Positions 1 to 9,047 of a stretch of 64,000 nucleotides of DNA are shown here, piece by piece. This DNA comes from Pseudomonadota bacterium (GTDB taxonomy: Bacteria > Pseudomonadota > Gammaproteobacteria > Burkholderiales > Nitrosomonadaceae). The stretch spans positions 18,453-82,452 of the forward strand of contig JAFEGA010000019.1 in NCBI GenBank assembly GCA_018240285.1. The letters run 5' to 3'. Each line of letters starts with the position of its first letter. The stretch's first letter is position 1. A program made the translations under genes and the position numbers. Below the pieces are notes generated by a model. It had not been told where the DNA came from. It made no database searches and saw nothing but the letters and a program-made list of their open reading frames with translations.

Positions 1-1
1 G

Positions 2-2998
2 CTTTTGACAAGACTCGTCAACGACGTCGGCGATAATCCCGATCAATTATCGATTCTGCAGCACGCCTTGAACCGCACCTGGGCGTATTGGCAAAGCCAT
101 AGCGACAGTGCCGTGCCGCTCGATTTAACGCACTACGAAGCCATAGGAACGATGGCGTATGCGTTGGATAAGCATGCCGAACAAGCCTACGCCGGACTGG
201 ATACCGAAAGAAAGAAACAGTTGTGCGAAAAAATCTTCAAGGCGCTCACCGACAAAGCCACGGATTTACGCGGTGTAAGGCGTCCGACGACCCTGGGCAC
301 TTTATGCGCGCTGGCTGATGCCACGCAGGAGGAAGTGACGGCGGTCATCGATGAATTCCGCAAGCCGAGCCGTTCGTTTTTGATGCCGCCAGCGGGCGAA
401 ATACTGGAAGCGGATACCGTCATCGACATCTCGCACGAGAGTCTGATGCGCGTATGGCAGCGGCTCAGCGCCTGGGCCGACGCCGAAGCGCAATCGGTGC
501 AAACTTACCACCGCTTAGTGGAAACATCGATGCTGCACAAGGAAGGCCGGGCCGGGCTTTGGCAAGACCCGGATTTGCAACTGGCGCTCGACTGGCGGGC
601 CAAGGAAAAGCCCAATGAGATCTGGGCACAGCGTTACTACCCCAACTTTGCTCAAGCCATGCGCTTTCTGGACGCCAGCGTCGCGTATCGCGATAATGAG
701 TTACGTGAGCAGGAAGCGAAACGCCAGCATGCCTTGGAGCAAGAGCGGATTTTGGCCGAGCAGCAACGGATAGCCGAAACCGAGCGGCGGCGAGCGAGAG
801 AGCAGGCGCGGTCGATCCGGCGGTTCCGCAAATTCACCATTACGCTCATCGCAACGCTGATCGTTGCCGTGGGTGCCGCCATCTGGGCGATTCAGCAAAC
901 AAACATTGCCGCTTTACGCAGTCTGGAGGCATCTGCGCTCAGCCATATCAGAGAATTGGATCTGTCGCTGCTGCTCAGCGTTGAAGCGCTGGAAATCGAT
1001 GACCGGCACGATAACGAAAGCGTATTGCTCAATGCGCTGCAACAAACCCCTCACCTCATCACGTTTCTGCGCGGTCATACCGGCACGGTGCGGAGCGTGG
1101 CTTTAACGGCGGATGGCAAGATCCTGGCTTCCGGCAGTGCGGATAACACCATTATGTTGTGGGATGTAACCGCGCGCGAACCGATCGGAGAACCGCTTAC
1201 CGGACATACCGGAACCGTGTGGAGTATCGCCATCAGTTCCGATGGCAAAACCCTGGTTTCCGGTAGCGCCGACAATACCATCATGCTGTGGGATTTATTC
1301 ACGCAGCAACCTCTGGCATTGCCTTTGACCGGTCACGCCGCACCGGTGCTGAGCCTTGCTTTAAGCGCCGACGGCGCCCTCCTGGCTTCCGGCAGTGAAG
1401 ATGGCACCATCATTTTGTGGGACATGGCGACCCGGCGGCAGCTTGGAACGCTTACCGGTCATACCGGGCAAGTGCGCAGCGTGGCATTGAGTCATGACGG
1501 TAAAATTCTGGCATCCGGCAGTACCGACAATACCGTCATTTTATGGGATGTTTCCACACACCAGCCGCTCGGGCCGCCACTCAAGGGGCATACCGGTCCT
1601 GTGCGAAGCGTGGCTTTAAGTGCCGATGGCAGGATTCTGGCTTCCGGCAGCAAGGATAAAACCGTTATGTTGTGGGACGTGACCACCCGGCAGCCGCTCG
1701 GATCGCCATTTAAAGGTCATAGCGGAACCGTATTGAGTGTGGCATTCAGTGCCGACAGCAATACTTTGGTTTCCAGTAGCGTGGATAAAACGATCATGCT
1801 CTGGGATGTGGCGACCGGTCAGCCGCTTGAGTTGCCGCTGACCGGTCATACCAGCTTGGTGTGGAGTGTGGCATTGAGCGCAGACGGAACCCTTTTGGCT
1901 TCCGGCAGCGAGGATAGCAATATCATTTTATGGGATGTGTCCACCCGCCCGCCGGTTGGAATATCCTTCAATCATTTTGCCAGCAGGGTATCGAGCGTGG
2001 CCGTGAGCGCCGATGGAAAAACCTTGGCTTCCGGCAGCGACGATAAGTCGATCCGTATAAAAAAAGTGGATACGCATCAGCAGCAAATGTTGCCGCTCGA
2101 CAATCATAGCGGGACTGTCACCAGTGTGGCGCTTAGCGCCGATGGAAATATCCTGGCCTCCGGCAGCGGCGATAAAACGATCATTCTGTGGGATTTGCAA
2201 TCGGGTGAACCGCTTGGACCGCCGCTCACCGGTCATACCAGTCCGGTGTTAAGCGTTGCCTTGAGCGCGGATGGCAAAATCTTGGCATCGGGCGGTGACG
2301 ATAACACTATCCGGTTATGGGATGTCGCGACGCGGAAACCGGTAGGATCGCCGCTTACCGGCCATACCGGGACGACATGGGGGGTCGCGTTCAGTGCCGA
2401 TGGCAAGATTTTGGCTTCGGCGGGCGGCGATAGAACCATCCGCCTATGGGATGTAGCTACCGGTCAGGCCATAGGATCGCCGCTCAGGGGGCATAACGGT
2501 ATTGTCCGGAGTGTGACGTTGAGTCACGATGGCCGGATTTTGGCTTCCGGCAGTGTCGATAATACGATTCGCTTGTGGAATGTGGCTACCCAGCAGCCGC
2601 TTGGCCCCCCGCTCATTGGTCATGATGGCGCGGTACGAAGCGTCGCTTTAAGCGCGGACGGTAAAATTCTGGCTTCCGGCGGCGACGATGGTACTGTCCG
2701 CTTGTGGGATACGCTTAATCTTCAGCCGGTTGGCGTGCCGCTCATCGGTCATAATGACTCGGTGCTCAGCGTATCGTTGAGCGCGGATGGCAAAACATTA
2801 GCCTCGGGCGGAGATGACAACACGGTCCGTTTGTGGGACATAGCCAGCAGCTTTCAGCTTCAATCTTCCGCTGATCCATGGAAAGTCCGCGCTTGCCGTG
2901 TCGCCAACCGCAATTTGACCCGGGCGGAGTGGCAGAAGTACATGGGAAACCGGCCCTACCGGGCAACTTGTCCGGAATTGCCGCTAGCCAAAGATTGA
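2..2998 (+). CDS. STAND-type NTPase/WD40 repeat protein (5' end outside window)
   Basis: The gene enters from the left edge, so its N-terminus is missing; counting is from the TTG codon at 5. Residues 1-230 resemble the end of a novel-STAND NTPase module. A charged coiled coil follows (about 232-272, rich in E, R, Q), then one membrane helix (about 276-297). From about residue 357 there are 14 WD40 units of about 43 residues, each with GH near the start and LWD near the end, enough for two seven-bladed propellers. Unit 8 (bases about 1970-2100) is degenerate: its GH is NH and its LWD is IKK. The tail (WKVRACRVANRNLTRAEW) is a common ending of such proteins. STAND/WD40 proteins act as signal-sensing scaffolds; the ligand and output here are unknown. 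The 3' end is intact. Confidence 0.85.
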   Translation, partial: LLTRLVNDVGDNPDQLSILQHALNRTWAYWQSHSDSAVPLDLTHYEAIGTMAYALDKHAEQAYAGLDTERKKQLCEKIFKALTDKATDLRGVRRPTTLGTLCALADATQEEVTAVIDEFRKPSRSFLMPPAGEILEADTVIDISHESLMRVWQRLSAWADAEAQSVQTYHRLVETSMLHKEGRAGLWQDPDLQLALDWRAKEKPNEIWAQRYYPNFAQAMRFLDASVAYRDNELREQEAKRQHALEQERILAEQQRIAETERRRAREQARSIRRFRKFTITLIATLIVAVGAAIWAIQQTNIAALRSLEASALSHIRELDLSLLLSVEALEIDDRHDNESVLLNALQQTPHLITFLRGHTGTVRSVALTADGKILASGSADNTIMLWDVTAREPIGEPLTGHTGTVWSIAISSDGKTLVSGSADNTIMLWDLFTQQPLALPLTGHAAPVLSLALSADGALLASGSEDGTIILWDMATRRQLGTLTGHTGQVRSVALSHDGKILASGSTDNTVILWDVSTHQPLGPPLKGHTGPVRSVALSADGRILASGSKDKTVMLWDVTTRQPLGSPFKGHSGTVLSVAFSADSNTLVSSSVDKTIMLWDVATGQPLELPLTGHTSLVWSVALSADGTLLASGSEDSNIILWDVSTRPPVGISFNHFASRVSSVAVSADGKTLASGSDDKSIRIKKVDTHQQQMLPLDNHSGTVTSVALSADGNILASGSGDKTIILWDLQSGEPLGPPLTGHTSPVLSVALSADGKILASGGDDNTIRLWDVATRKPVGSPLTGHTGTTWGVAFSADGKILASAGGDRTIRLWDVATGQAIGSPLRGHNGIVRSVTLSHDGRILASGSVDNTIRLWNVATQQPLGPPLIGHDGAVRSVALSADGKILASGGDDGTVRLWDTLNLQPVGVPLIGHNDSVLSVSLSADGKTLASGGDDNTVRLWDIASSFQLQSSADPWKVRACRVANRNLTRAEWQKYMGNRPYRATCPELPLAKD

Positions 2999-3373
2999 TT
3001 GTAATAACCGTTTGATCCCGCTGGCAATTCGGCTTGTCTTCGTTGATTGTCTTTGCTGCGTGCGGATCAGTACGGAATCGAACGGTGTTAGTCCGATTCA
3101 TGGCGGGAAGGGTGTGAGTAGATAAATTCCCGTGGAATGGATATAATTTGCTGAAAAATTAGTCTTTAAAACAAAAAGCAAGAAACACTCTATCCATTCA
3201 TCTCTTCACGATTGCCTGCGTTGTTAAATCACGAACCACAGTATGTCTTAAATCCGCTGCTGCCATTCGCTGCAGATCAAATGAAAGACACCGGAAAAAC
3301 AACCAACCGGCTTGGCTTCTATGCCGATTAACGCGATCGATTATTTAAAAATTTATTCAATTCTGGAGGAAAA
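2999..3373. other. Intergenic stretch before mcl
   Basis: About 375 bases without a convincing gene. It is more AT-rich than its surroundings and presumably carries the mcl promoter, but no clear -35/-10 pair could be picked. A good ribosome binding site (GGAGG, 3365-3369) sits just before the mcl start. Confidence 0.5.
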
Positions 3374-4324
3374 ATGAGTCACACGCTTTATGAAACCAAG
3401 ATTCAGCGAGTACAGCGCTGCGAACTGGCGGTTCCGGGTTCCAGTCCCGGCATGTTTGAAAAGGCGCTGAACAGCGGCGTTGACTTTGTTTTCCTCGATC
3501 TGGAAGACGCGGTTGCACCGGACGATAAAGTACAGGCGCGCAAGAATGTCATTCAAGCGCTCAACGACTTGGATTGGAAAGGCCACGGCATCACGGTTTC
3601 CGTGCGCATCAACGGTTTGGACACGCAATACATGGTGCGCGACGTGGTCGATCTGGTCGAGCAAGCCGGAAGCAAGATTGATACATTGTTGATTCCAAAA
3701 GCCGGTGTATACGCGGATATCTACATGGTGCAAGCGATGGTGACACAGCTTGAAATGCAACAAGGATTAAAAAACCGCATCGGACTGGAAGCGTTGATCG
3801 AAACCGCGCTCGGCATGGCCAATGTCGAGGACATCGCGCGCAACGGCGCAGCAGGACGGTTGGAAGCGCTGCACTTCGGCGTGGCCGATTATGCCGCCAG
3901 CAACCGCGCCAGAACCACCAACATCGGCGGCTTGAACCCGGATTATCCCGGCGATCAATGGCATTTCGCCATCAGCCGCATGATCGTGGCATGCCGCGCG
4001 TACGGTTTGCGTCCGATCGACGGACCGTTCGGCGACATCAAGGATCCCGACGGTTACGTGCTGGCGGCCAAACGCGCTGCTGCGCTGGGCTGTGAAGGCA
4101 AATGGGCGATCCATCCGACGCAGATTGCGCTGGCCAATGATGTGTTTACGCCACCGGAACGGGAAATCGAAAAAGCCAAGCGCATTCTGGCTGCGCTCAA
4201 GGAAGCGGCCGCGCAAGGCAAAGGCGCTGCGGCGCTGGATGGCCGTTTGATCGATGCAGCTTCGGAAAGAATGGCGAACAATGTGGTGAAAATCGCGGAT
4301 GCGATTGCAGCAAAAAACGGTTAA
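3374..4324 (+). CDS. mcl: Malyl-CoA lyase (HpcH/HpaI aldolase family)
   Basis: Cleaves L-malyl-CoA into acetyl-CoA and glyoxylate, or makes it in reverse, in the cytoplasm. The 316-residue protein has the CitE/HpcH TIM-barrel pattern: FLDLEDAVAPDDK near residues 38-50 (acidic metal and CoA site), RINGLDT near 80, IETALGMANVE near 140, and GKWAIHPTQI near 240. It resembles methylotroph MclA proteins in length and motifs rather than citrate lyase beta subunits. The start at 3374 follows GGAGG with proper spacing. It lies directly before mtkA and mtkB, which would supply malyl-CoA from malate, so the three genes form one pathway unit. A hairpin after its stop may lower read-through into mtkA. 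Confidence 0.88.
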   Translation: MSHTLYETKIQRVQRCELAVPGSSPGMFEKALNSGVDFVFLDLEDAVAPDDKVQARKNVIQALNDLDWKGHGITVSVRINGLDTQYMVRDVVDLVEQAGSKIDTLLIPKAGVYADIYMVQAMVTQLEMQQGLKNRIGLEALIETALGMANVEDIARNGAAGRLEALHFGVADYAASNRARTTNIGGLNPDYPGDQWHFAISRMIVACRAYGLRPIDGPFGDIKDPDGYVLAAKRAAALGCEGKWAIHPTQIALANDVFTPPEREIEKAKRILAALKEAAAQGKGAAALDGRLIDAASERMANNVVKIADAIAAKNG

Positions 4325-4329
4325 TGACG

Positions 4330-4356
4330 AAGGCCGCGCGATGCGGCCTTTATCTT
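4330..4356 (+). terminator. Hairpin between mcl and mtkA
   Basis: Eight-base stem AAGGCCGC/GCGGCCTT with a five-base loop, followed by the weak T-rich run TTATCTTT. It could be a leaky terminator or an mRNA-stabilising hairpin that sets different levels for mcl and mtkAB. Confidence 0.5.
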
Positions 4357-4419
4357 TAGGGCCTGGTAGTTTGAAACGATAAAAATTAACGCATACATGC
4401 GATTGTTGAGGAAACTGAA

Positions 4420-5598
4420 GTGAATATTCACGAATATCAAGCAAAAGAAATACTGGCCGAGTACGGCGTCAAGATTGCGCAAGGCGGCTTGGCCTACAGC
4501 GTGGTGGAAGCCGTGCAGCGCGCCCGGGAAATCGATGGCGATGTCTGGGTGGTCAAAGCGCAGATTCATTCTGGCGCGCGCGGCAAAGCGGGCGGCATCA
4601 AAGTCTGTAAAAGCCATGCGGAAGTCGAACAAGCCGCCGAAGCGCTGCTTGGCAAAAAACTGGTAACGCATCAAACCGGCCCGGCGGGAAAAGTTTGTTC
4701 GCGGTTGTACATCGAAGCGGGCACCAAAATCGCCAAGGAAATGTATTTGTCGCTCATGATCGACCGCGTCAGCGAACGCGTGATCATGATCGGCTCCGCC
4801 GAGGGCGGCATGGAAATCGAAAAACTCGCGGTGACCAATCCGGAAGCAATCATCAAGATCTACGTCGAGCCGGCGGTCGGTTTGCAGGATTTCCAGGCGC
4901 GCAAAATGGCGTTTGCCCTGGGTATCGATCCGGCGCAACTGAACAGCGCGGTGAAAACCATCAAAGGCTGTTACCGTGCGCTGCGCGATCTCGACGCCAA
5001 TATTCTGGAGATCAACCCGCTGGTGATCACCGCCAGCAACGACATCGTGGCGCTCGATGCCAAAATGGTGTTCGACGAGAACGCGCTATTCCGCCGCCAC
5101 CGCATCGCCGAATTGCGCGACAACACGCAAGTCGATCACCGCGAAGTCGCAGCGGCTGAGGCTGGTTTGAGCTACGTCGGCCTGGACGGCGACATCGGTT
5201 GTATGATCAACGGCGCCGGTTTGGCGATGGCGACGATGGACATGATCAAACTGGCTGGCGGCGAACCTGCCAACTTCCTCGACGTGGGCGGCGGCGCATC
5301 GGCCGAGCGCACCGAAAAAGCATTCCGTTTGGTGCTCGCCGATTCCGGCGTCAAAGCCATGCTGGTGAACATTTTCGCCGGTATCAACCGCTGCGACTGG
5401 ATCGCCGAAGGCGTGGTGCAAGCCGTCAAAAACATCGACATGAAAGTGCCGCTGGTGGTTCGCCTGTCCGGCACCAACGTAGAAGAAGGCCGCCGCATCA
5501 TTGCGAACAGCGGCCTGCCGATCATTACCGCCGAAACGTTAGCGGAAGCCGCGGAAAAAGTAGTCCGCGCCCGTAACGAAGTCGTCGCAAAAGCCTAG
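4420..5598 (+). CDS. mtkA: Malate-CoA ligase subunit beta
   Basis: Large ATP-grasp subunit of malate thiokinase, which makes malyl-CoA from malate, CoA and ATP. The 392-residue protein starts [16 protein letters not shown], typical of SucC/Mtk[14 protein letters not shown] (about 47-59) belongs to the ATP-grasp fold, and FLDVGGGAS (about 286) and [11 protein letters not shown] (about 315) lie in the ligase domain. Succinyl-CoA synthetases normally have GGIVRCD at the last site; AGINRCD is what methylotroph MtkA has, so malate is the likelier substrate. This, plus the neighbouring mcl, is the basis of the call; succinyl-CoA ligase remains the alternative. The start is GTG at 4420 with GAGGAAA upstream. 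It is followed nine bases later by mtkB. Confidence 0.85.
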   Translation: MNIHEYQAKEILAEYGVKIAQGGLAYSVVEAVQRAREIDGDVWVVKAQIHSGARGKAGGIKVCKSHAEVEQAAEALLGKKLVTHQTGPAGKVCSRLYIEAGTKIAKEMYLSLMIDRVSERVIMIGSAEGGMEIEKLAVTNPEAIIKIYVEPAVGLQDFQARKMAFALGIDPAQLNSAVKTIKGCYRALRDLDANILEINPLVITASNDIVALDAKMVFDENALFRRHRIAELRDNTQVDHREVAAAEAGLSYVGLDGDIGCMINGAGLAMATMDMIKLAGGEPANFLDVGGGASAERTEKAFRLVLADSGVKAMLVNIFAGINRCDWIAEGVVQAVKNIDMKVPLVVRLSGTNVEEGRRIIANSGLPIITAETLAEAAEKVVRARNEVVAKA

Positions 5599-5607
5599 GA
5601 GTTCAAA

Positions 5608-6495
5608 GTGGCGATATTAATCAACGAAAAAACACGCATCATCGTTCAAGGGTTTACCGGCAGGATCGGTACTTTTCACGCGCAAGAAATGATCGACTAC
5701 GGTTCCAACGTGGTCGGCGGTGTCACGCCGGGTAAAGGCGGACAAAAACATCTCGGCTTGCCGGTGTTCAACACCGTTAAGGAAGCAGTCGACCAAGTCG
5801 GCGCCGAAGCCAGCATCGTCTTTGTGCCGCCCGCGTTCGCCGCGGATTCGATCATGGAAGCGGCCGATGCCGGGATCAAATACTGCGTCTCGATCACCGA
5901 CGGTATTCCGACGCAAGACATGATGACGGTGAAGAATTTCCTGCGCCGTTTCCCGAAAGAAGACCGCATGCTGCTGACCGGCCCGAACTGCGCCGGAACC
6001 ATCAGCCCCGGCCGCGCCATGCTCGGCATCATGCCTGGCCATATCTATATCCGCGGTAACGTCGGTGTAGTCGGCCGTTCCGGCACCTTGGGTTATGAAG
6101 CCGCCGATCAAATGCGTGCACTTGGCATCGGCATTACCACCTCGGTCGGTATCGGCGGCGACCCGATCCCCGGCAGCTCGCACCGCGACATTCTGGAACG
6201 GCTCGAACAAGACCCGGAAACCAAAGTCGCGCTGATGATCGGCGAAATCGGCGGCCCGCAAGAAGTCGAAGCCGGGCGATTCGCGAAAGAGCACATGAGC
6301 AAACCGCTGGTGGCTTACATCGCCGGACTGACCGCCCCCGAAGGCCGCCGCATGGGCCACGCCGGCGCGATCATCTCCTCCGCCGGAGAAAGCGCCGCCG
6401 AAAAAGTCGCGATGCTGAAAGAACTCGGCGTCACCATCTGCCCTACTCCGTCGTTGATGGGACAAACGGTCGCGGAAGTGCTGGCGAAGTTGTAA
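5608..6495 (+). CDS. mtkB: Malate-CoA ligase subunit alpha
   Basis: Small CoA-binding and phosphohistidine subunit, partner of MtkA. The 295 residues show the Rossmann CoA site (IIVQGFTGRIGTFHA, about 11-25), GPNCAGTISPG (about 125), GRSGTLGYEAA (about 155) and the phospho-acceptor GHAGAI near 250. In the common succinyl-CoA synthetase alpha the glycine stretch reads GKTG rather than GRIG. GTG start at 5608 after AGGAG. It is cotranscribed with mtkA and closed by a strong terminator at 6517. Confidence 0.85.
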   Translation: MAILINEKTRIIVQGFTGRIGTFHAQEMIDYGSNVVGGVTPGKGGQKHLGLPVFNTVKEAVDQVGAEASIVFVPPAFAADSIMEAADAGIKYCVSITDGIPTQDMMTVKNFLRRFPKEDRMLLTGPNCAGTISPGRAMLGIMPGHIYIRGNVGVVGRSGTLGYEAADQMRALGIGITTSVGIGGDPIPGSSHRDILERLEQDPETKVALMIGEIGGPQEVEAGRFAKEHMSKPLVAYIAGLTAPEGRRMGHAGAIISSAGESAAEKVAMLKELGVTICPTPSLMGQTVAEVLAKL

Positions 6496-6516
6496 ATCTC
6501 TAATCGTAGTTGTTGT

Positions 6517-6560
6517 AAAAATAAAAAACCCTGGGGCTGGTACTTCCGGGTTTTTTATTT
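6517..6560 (+). terminator. Rho-independent terminator of mcl-mtkAB
   Basis: AAATAAAAAACCC pairs with GGGTTTTTTATTT around a 16-base loop. The A and T flanks make it usable in both directions. Confidence 0.8.
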
Positions 6561-6810
6561 CAGGGAATCAAAATCCCGTTGTTTATTTTCATACGATATA
6601 CTCGAGAGACTTAAGTACTGGCTATATACTTCATTACATCAGTGGATCTAAATCAGTTCATTGCAATAATGTCTAAACCAGGAAATTAACTTAAAATACA
6701 TATGGATATCATGAGTAGCACCCTGTTAGATGTTATTTTTGACGTCATATATTGCGTCATTTCGGATACCTAATTCTAGTTATGTCTCTCATCCAATTAT
6801 GGAGCATGCT

Positions 6811-7440
6811 GTGAGCAAAGAAGTTGAATACCTAGTAAGAAAAATGGAGGATGAATATCGCGTGTTTCATGATTTTCTAAAAAACCGCGAAATGGATCTT
6901 TCCGATGATTACAAGAAAATTAACTGGGCTTACTTTAGAGTATTTGCAACACACTACGAAGCAATCAATCACCTATTTCACTCTGGCGGCTATTACACGT
7001 CAGGAATTGTTTTAGTAAGAACAATGCTTGAGATTTATGTTAAAAGCTATTACCTGGAATTTATAGCCAAAGAACAGGGCGACGATGTAAGCGAATACGT
7101 AAATGAAGAGAAACAATTCCCTAGCTTCTTTCAGATGACAAAAGAACTAGAAGAGGTCAAAAACCCGAAGGGAGATAGCTTTAACGGTGTATTTTCGCAA
7201 TTTACAAAAAGGCATCTTGCGAGTTATGAAAAGTTTTCTCTTTTTAGTCACGGCAAAGGGGTGCTTTTAAAAGCATACTATGACTATGAGCGTGAAAAAA
7301 TGTCTTATACAACTGAACAAATTACCGATGTACTACATATGGTAAAGGGCATGTTTTCGACAATAGGCATGCTTTTATTGTTCACTCAAGGAATGCAAAA
7401 GGAACTTCTTGAGTTTATAAAAAAAGTTGAACTGACGTAG
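6811..7440 (+). CDS. Hypothetical helical protein (possibly DUF5677-like)
   Basis: A soluble protein of about 209 residues, mostly alpha-helical, with a pattern of aromatic residues and histidines (HYEAINHLF, GIVLVRTMLEIYVKSYYLEF) recalling DUF5677-type proteins; this likeness is weak. Three starts are possible: ATG 6730, ATG 6799 and GTG 6811. GTG 6811 is preferred because GGAG lies six bases upstream. The gene is clearly more AT-rich and lysine-rich than its neighbours and lies between a terminator and a set of REP-like palindromes, which suggests acquisition by transfer. No function can be assigned. Confidence 0.6.
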   Translation: MSKEVEYLVRKMEDEYRVFHDFLKNREMDLSDDYKKINWAYFRVFATHYEAINHLFHSGGYYTSGIVLVRTMLEIYVKSYYLEFIAKEQGDDVSEYVNEEKQFPSFFQMTKELEEVKNPKGDSFNGVFSQFTKRHLASYEKFSLFSHGKGVLLKAYYDYEREKMSYTTEQITDVLHMVKGMFSTIGMLLLFTQGMQKELLEFIKKVELT

Positions 7441-7448
7441 CGAGGTAG

Positions 7449-7598
7449 GTTGGGCTGCCAAAGAAAGCCCAACATCAAACAGCGGTAAATCAAAGGATTC
7501 GTCTCGTGACGATTGATGAATGTTGGGCTTCCGTTGTCAGCCCAACCTACAATCGGAGCTTCGTAGGATGCGCCTCCTTGCGGTCGTCGCATCCTACG
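7449..7598. repeat. Cluster of three REP-like palindromes
   Basis: Three imperfect palindromes lie in 150 bases. GTTGGGCT/AGCCCAAC occurs at 7449-7473 and again at 7522-7546; CGTAGGATGCG/CGCATCCTACG lies at 7562-7598. The first two share arms but have different loops. They resemble the REP palindromes spread through many proteobacterial genomes and moved by RAYT transposases. No RAYT gene is in the window. Confidence 0.7.
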
Positions 7599-7724
7599 TT
7601 AACCAACACCTATTGAAATTCCTGACAAGCACCCCTAAATTCCGCGTCAAACTGGGTAAAAAGCCGGATATTTTTAACTGCCGCTGTGCTATTCTTGCGG
7701 CATTTTTTTACAGCATAAGAAGAT

Positions 7725-8342
7725 ATGGAACAAAAAGATAACTCTCAGAAAACATCGGCGCGGGGAATTCCCGCCATTGCGCATTTTCTTTTCTTCACCC
7801 GCTGGTTGCAGTTGCCTTTATATCTGGGATTGGTGTTGGCGCAGTGCGTATATGTGTTTCACTTTTGGGTTGAGTTGACCGATCTGATCGGCGCCGTGAT
7901 GGGAAACAAAAATGCATTGGAGCATATCCTCGATACCGTTACGATCAAGGGCGCGGATAGACCGGCCAAGCTGACCGAAACGGCCATCATGCTCGTCGTG
8001 CTGGGATTGATCGACGTGGTGATGATTTCGAACCTGCTGATCATGGTCATTATCGGCGGGTATGAGACTTTCGTCTCGCGCATGAATCTGGAAGGACACC
8101 CGGATCAGCCGGAGTGGTTGTCGCATGTCAATGCGTCGGTGTTGAAAGTGAAACTGGCCACGGCGATTATTGGGATTTCGTCGATTCATCTGCTGAAAAC
8201 GTTCATCAACGCCAGTGCGTACGATGTAAAAACGCTGCTGGCGCAAACCGGTATCCATATGGCGTTCTTGCTTTCGGCGCTTGCCATCGCTTATTGCGAC
8301 CGCATTATTACGCAAACCAGCCAGCAATCGGATGAACACTGA
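7725..8342 (+). CDS. yqhA: UPF0114/YqhA family membrane protein
   Basis: Inner-membrane protein of unknown function, 205 residues. Hydrophobic segments lie at about 28-52, 82-112, 138-160 and 175-192. The family sequence LGLIDVVMISNLLIMVIIGGYETFVSR is split over residues about 92-120 and the segment HPDQPEWLSHVN follows, both characteristic of UPF0114 (TIGR00645). It is a single-gene unit with its own short upstream region. Confidence 0.85.
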   Translation: MEQKDNSQKTSARGIPAIAHFLFFTRWLQLPLYLGLVLAQCVYVFHFWVELTDLIGAVMGNKNALEHILDTVTIKGADRPAKLTETAIMLVVLGLIDVVMISNLLIMVIIGGYETFVSRMNLEGHPDQPEWLSHVNASVLKVKLATAIIGISSIHLLKTFINASAYDVKTLLAQTGIHMAFLLSALAIAYCDRIITQTSQQSDEH

Positions 8343-8363
8343 TTGCCATCGTTTGTTATTGTC

Positions 8364-8891
8364 TCAGGCTACGGCTGTTGCATCACCCAAAATAAGCAGA
8401 ATACCTTGCAGCGCTGTAGCCACGGCCTGACGGCGGATGGATTCGCGATCGCCGGTAAAATAATGGGTTTCTTGTTGCACTAAACCATTCTGAGCTACCC
8501 AAGCGAAGCACACCATACCGACCGGTTTAGTGGCTGTTCCGCCGTCCGGTCCGGCGATTCCGGTGATTGAAACACTGATGTGCGCATGACTTCTGTTGAG
8601 CGCACCGATAGCCATTTCTTGCGCGGTTTGCGGAGAAACCGCGCCATGCCGATCCAGTGTGGCTTGTTGCACGCCGAGCATTTCGCGTTTGGCGGTGTTG
8701 CTGTAAGTGATATAGCCGCGCTCGTACCAGGCCGAACTGCCCGATACCGCCGTTATTGCCTGACCGGCCCAGCCGCCGGTGCACGATTCCGCTGTTACCA
8801 GCATCCAGCCGCATTGAGCAAGACTTTGCCCAACCTTTGCTGCCAAGTCGTAAGTGGTTTGATCGTTATCAGAGATTTCCGGCTCCCGCAC
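8364..8891 (-). CDS. pncC: Nicotinamide-nucleotide amidohydrolase (CinA C-terminal type)
   Basis: Converts NMN to nicotinate mononucleotide in pyridine nucleotide recycling, cytoplasmic. The 175 residues match a stand-alone CinA C-terminal domain: VTAESCTGGWAGQAIT (about 32-47), YITYSNTAKREMLGV, GAVSPQTAQEMAIGA and SITGIAGPDGGTATKPVG (about 110-127). The serine and lysine of AESCTGG and SNTAKREMLGV are where the family keeps its active site. The N-terminal molybdopterin-binding half of CinA is absent, as in E. coli PncC/YgaD. Confidence 0.9.
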   Translation of the reverse strand: MREPEISDNDQTTYDLAAKVGQSLAQCGWMLVTAESCTGGWAGQAITAVSGSSAWYERGYITYSNTAKREMLGVQQATLDRHGAVSPQTAQEMAIGALNRSHAHISVSITGIAGPDGGTATKPVGMVCFAWVAQNGLVQQETHYFTGDRESIRRQAVATALQGILLILGDATAVA

Positions 8892-9047
8892 ATATTGCTG
8901 GCTCCATTATAAGGGAACCTAATGGTTTTACAGCGCCGATTTATTTTTTACTTTTTTTTCCGTGAGTGCAGTACCATTTCCCGACGAGCCAAGCGGTTAA
9001 AGCGCCGCTCCATTTCAATCGTGATTTTTCACAAAAGAGGTATTCAC

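Noticed and set aside
5617..6465. A 282-codon open frame opposite mtkB
   Set aside because: Antisense shadow of a highly biased gene; G, H, R and D excess and no homologue pattern.
4420..6495. Reading the ligase pair as succinyl-CoA synthetase sucCD
   Set aside because: AGINRCD in the beta subunit and the adjoining malyl-CoA lyase favour malate-CoA ligase; not fully excluded.
8922..9047. N-terminal extension of the His-rich secreted protein
   Set aside because: The extension would bury the signal peptide; ATG 9048 has its own ribosome site and begins a normal leader.
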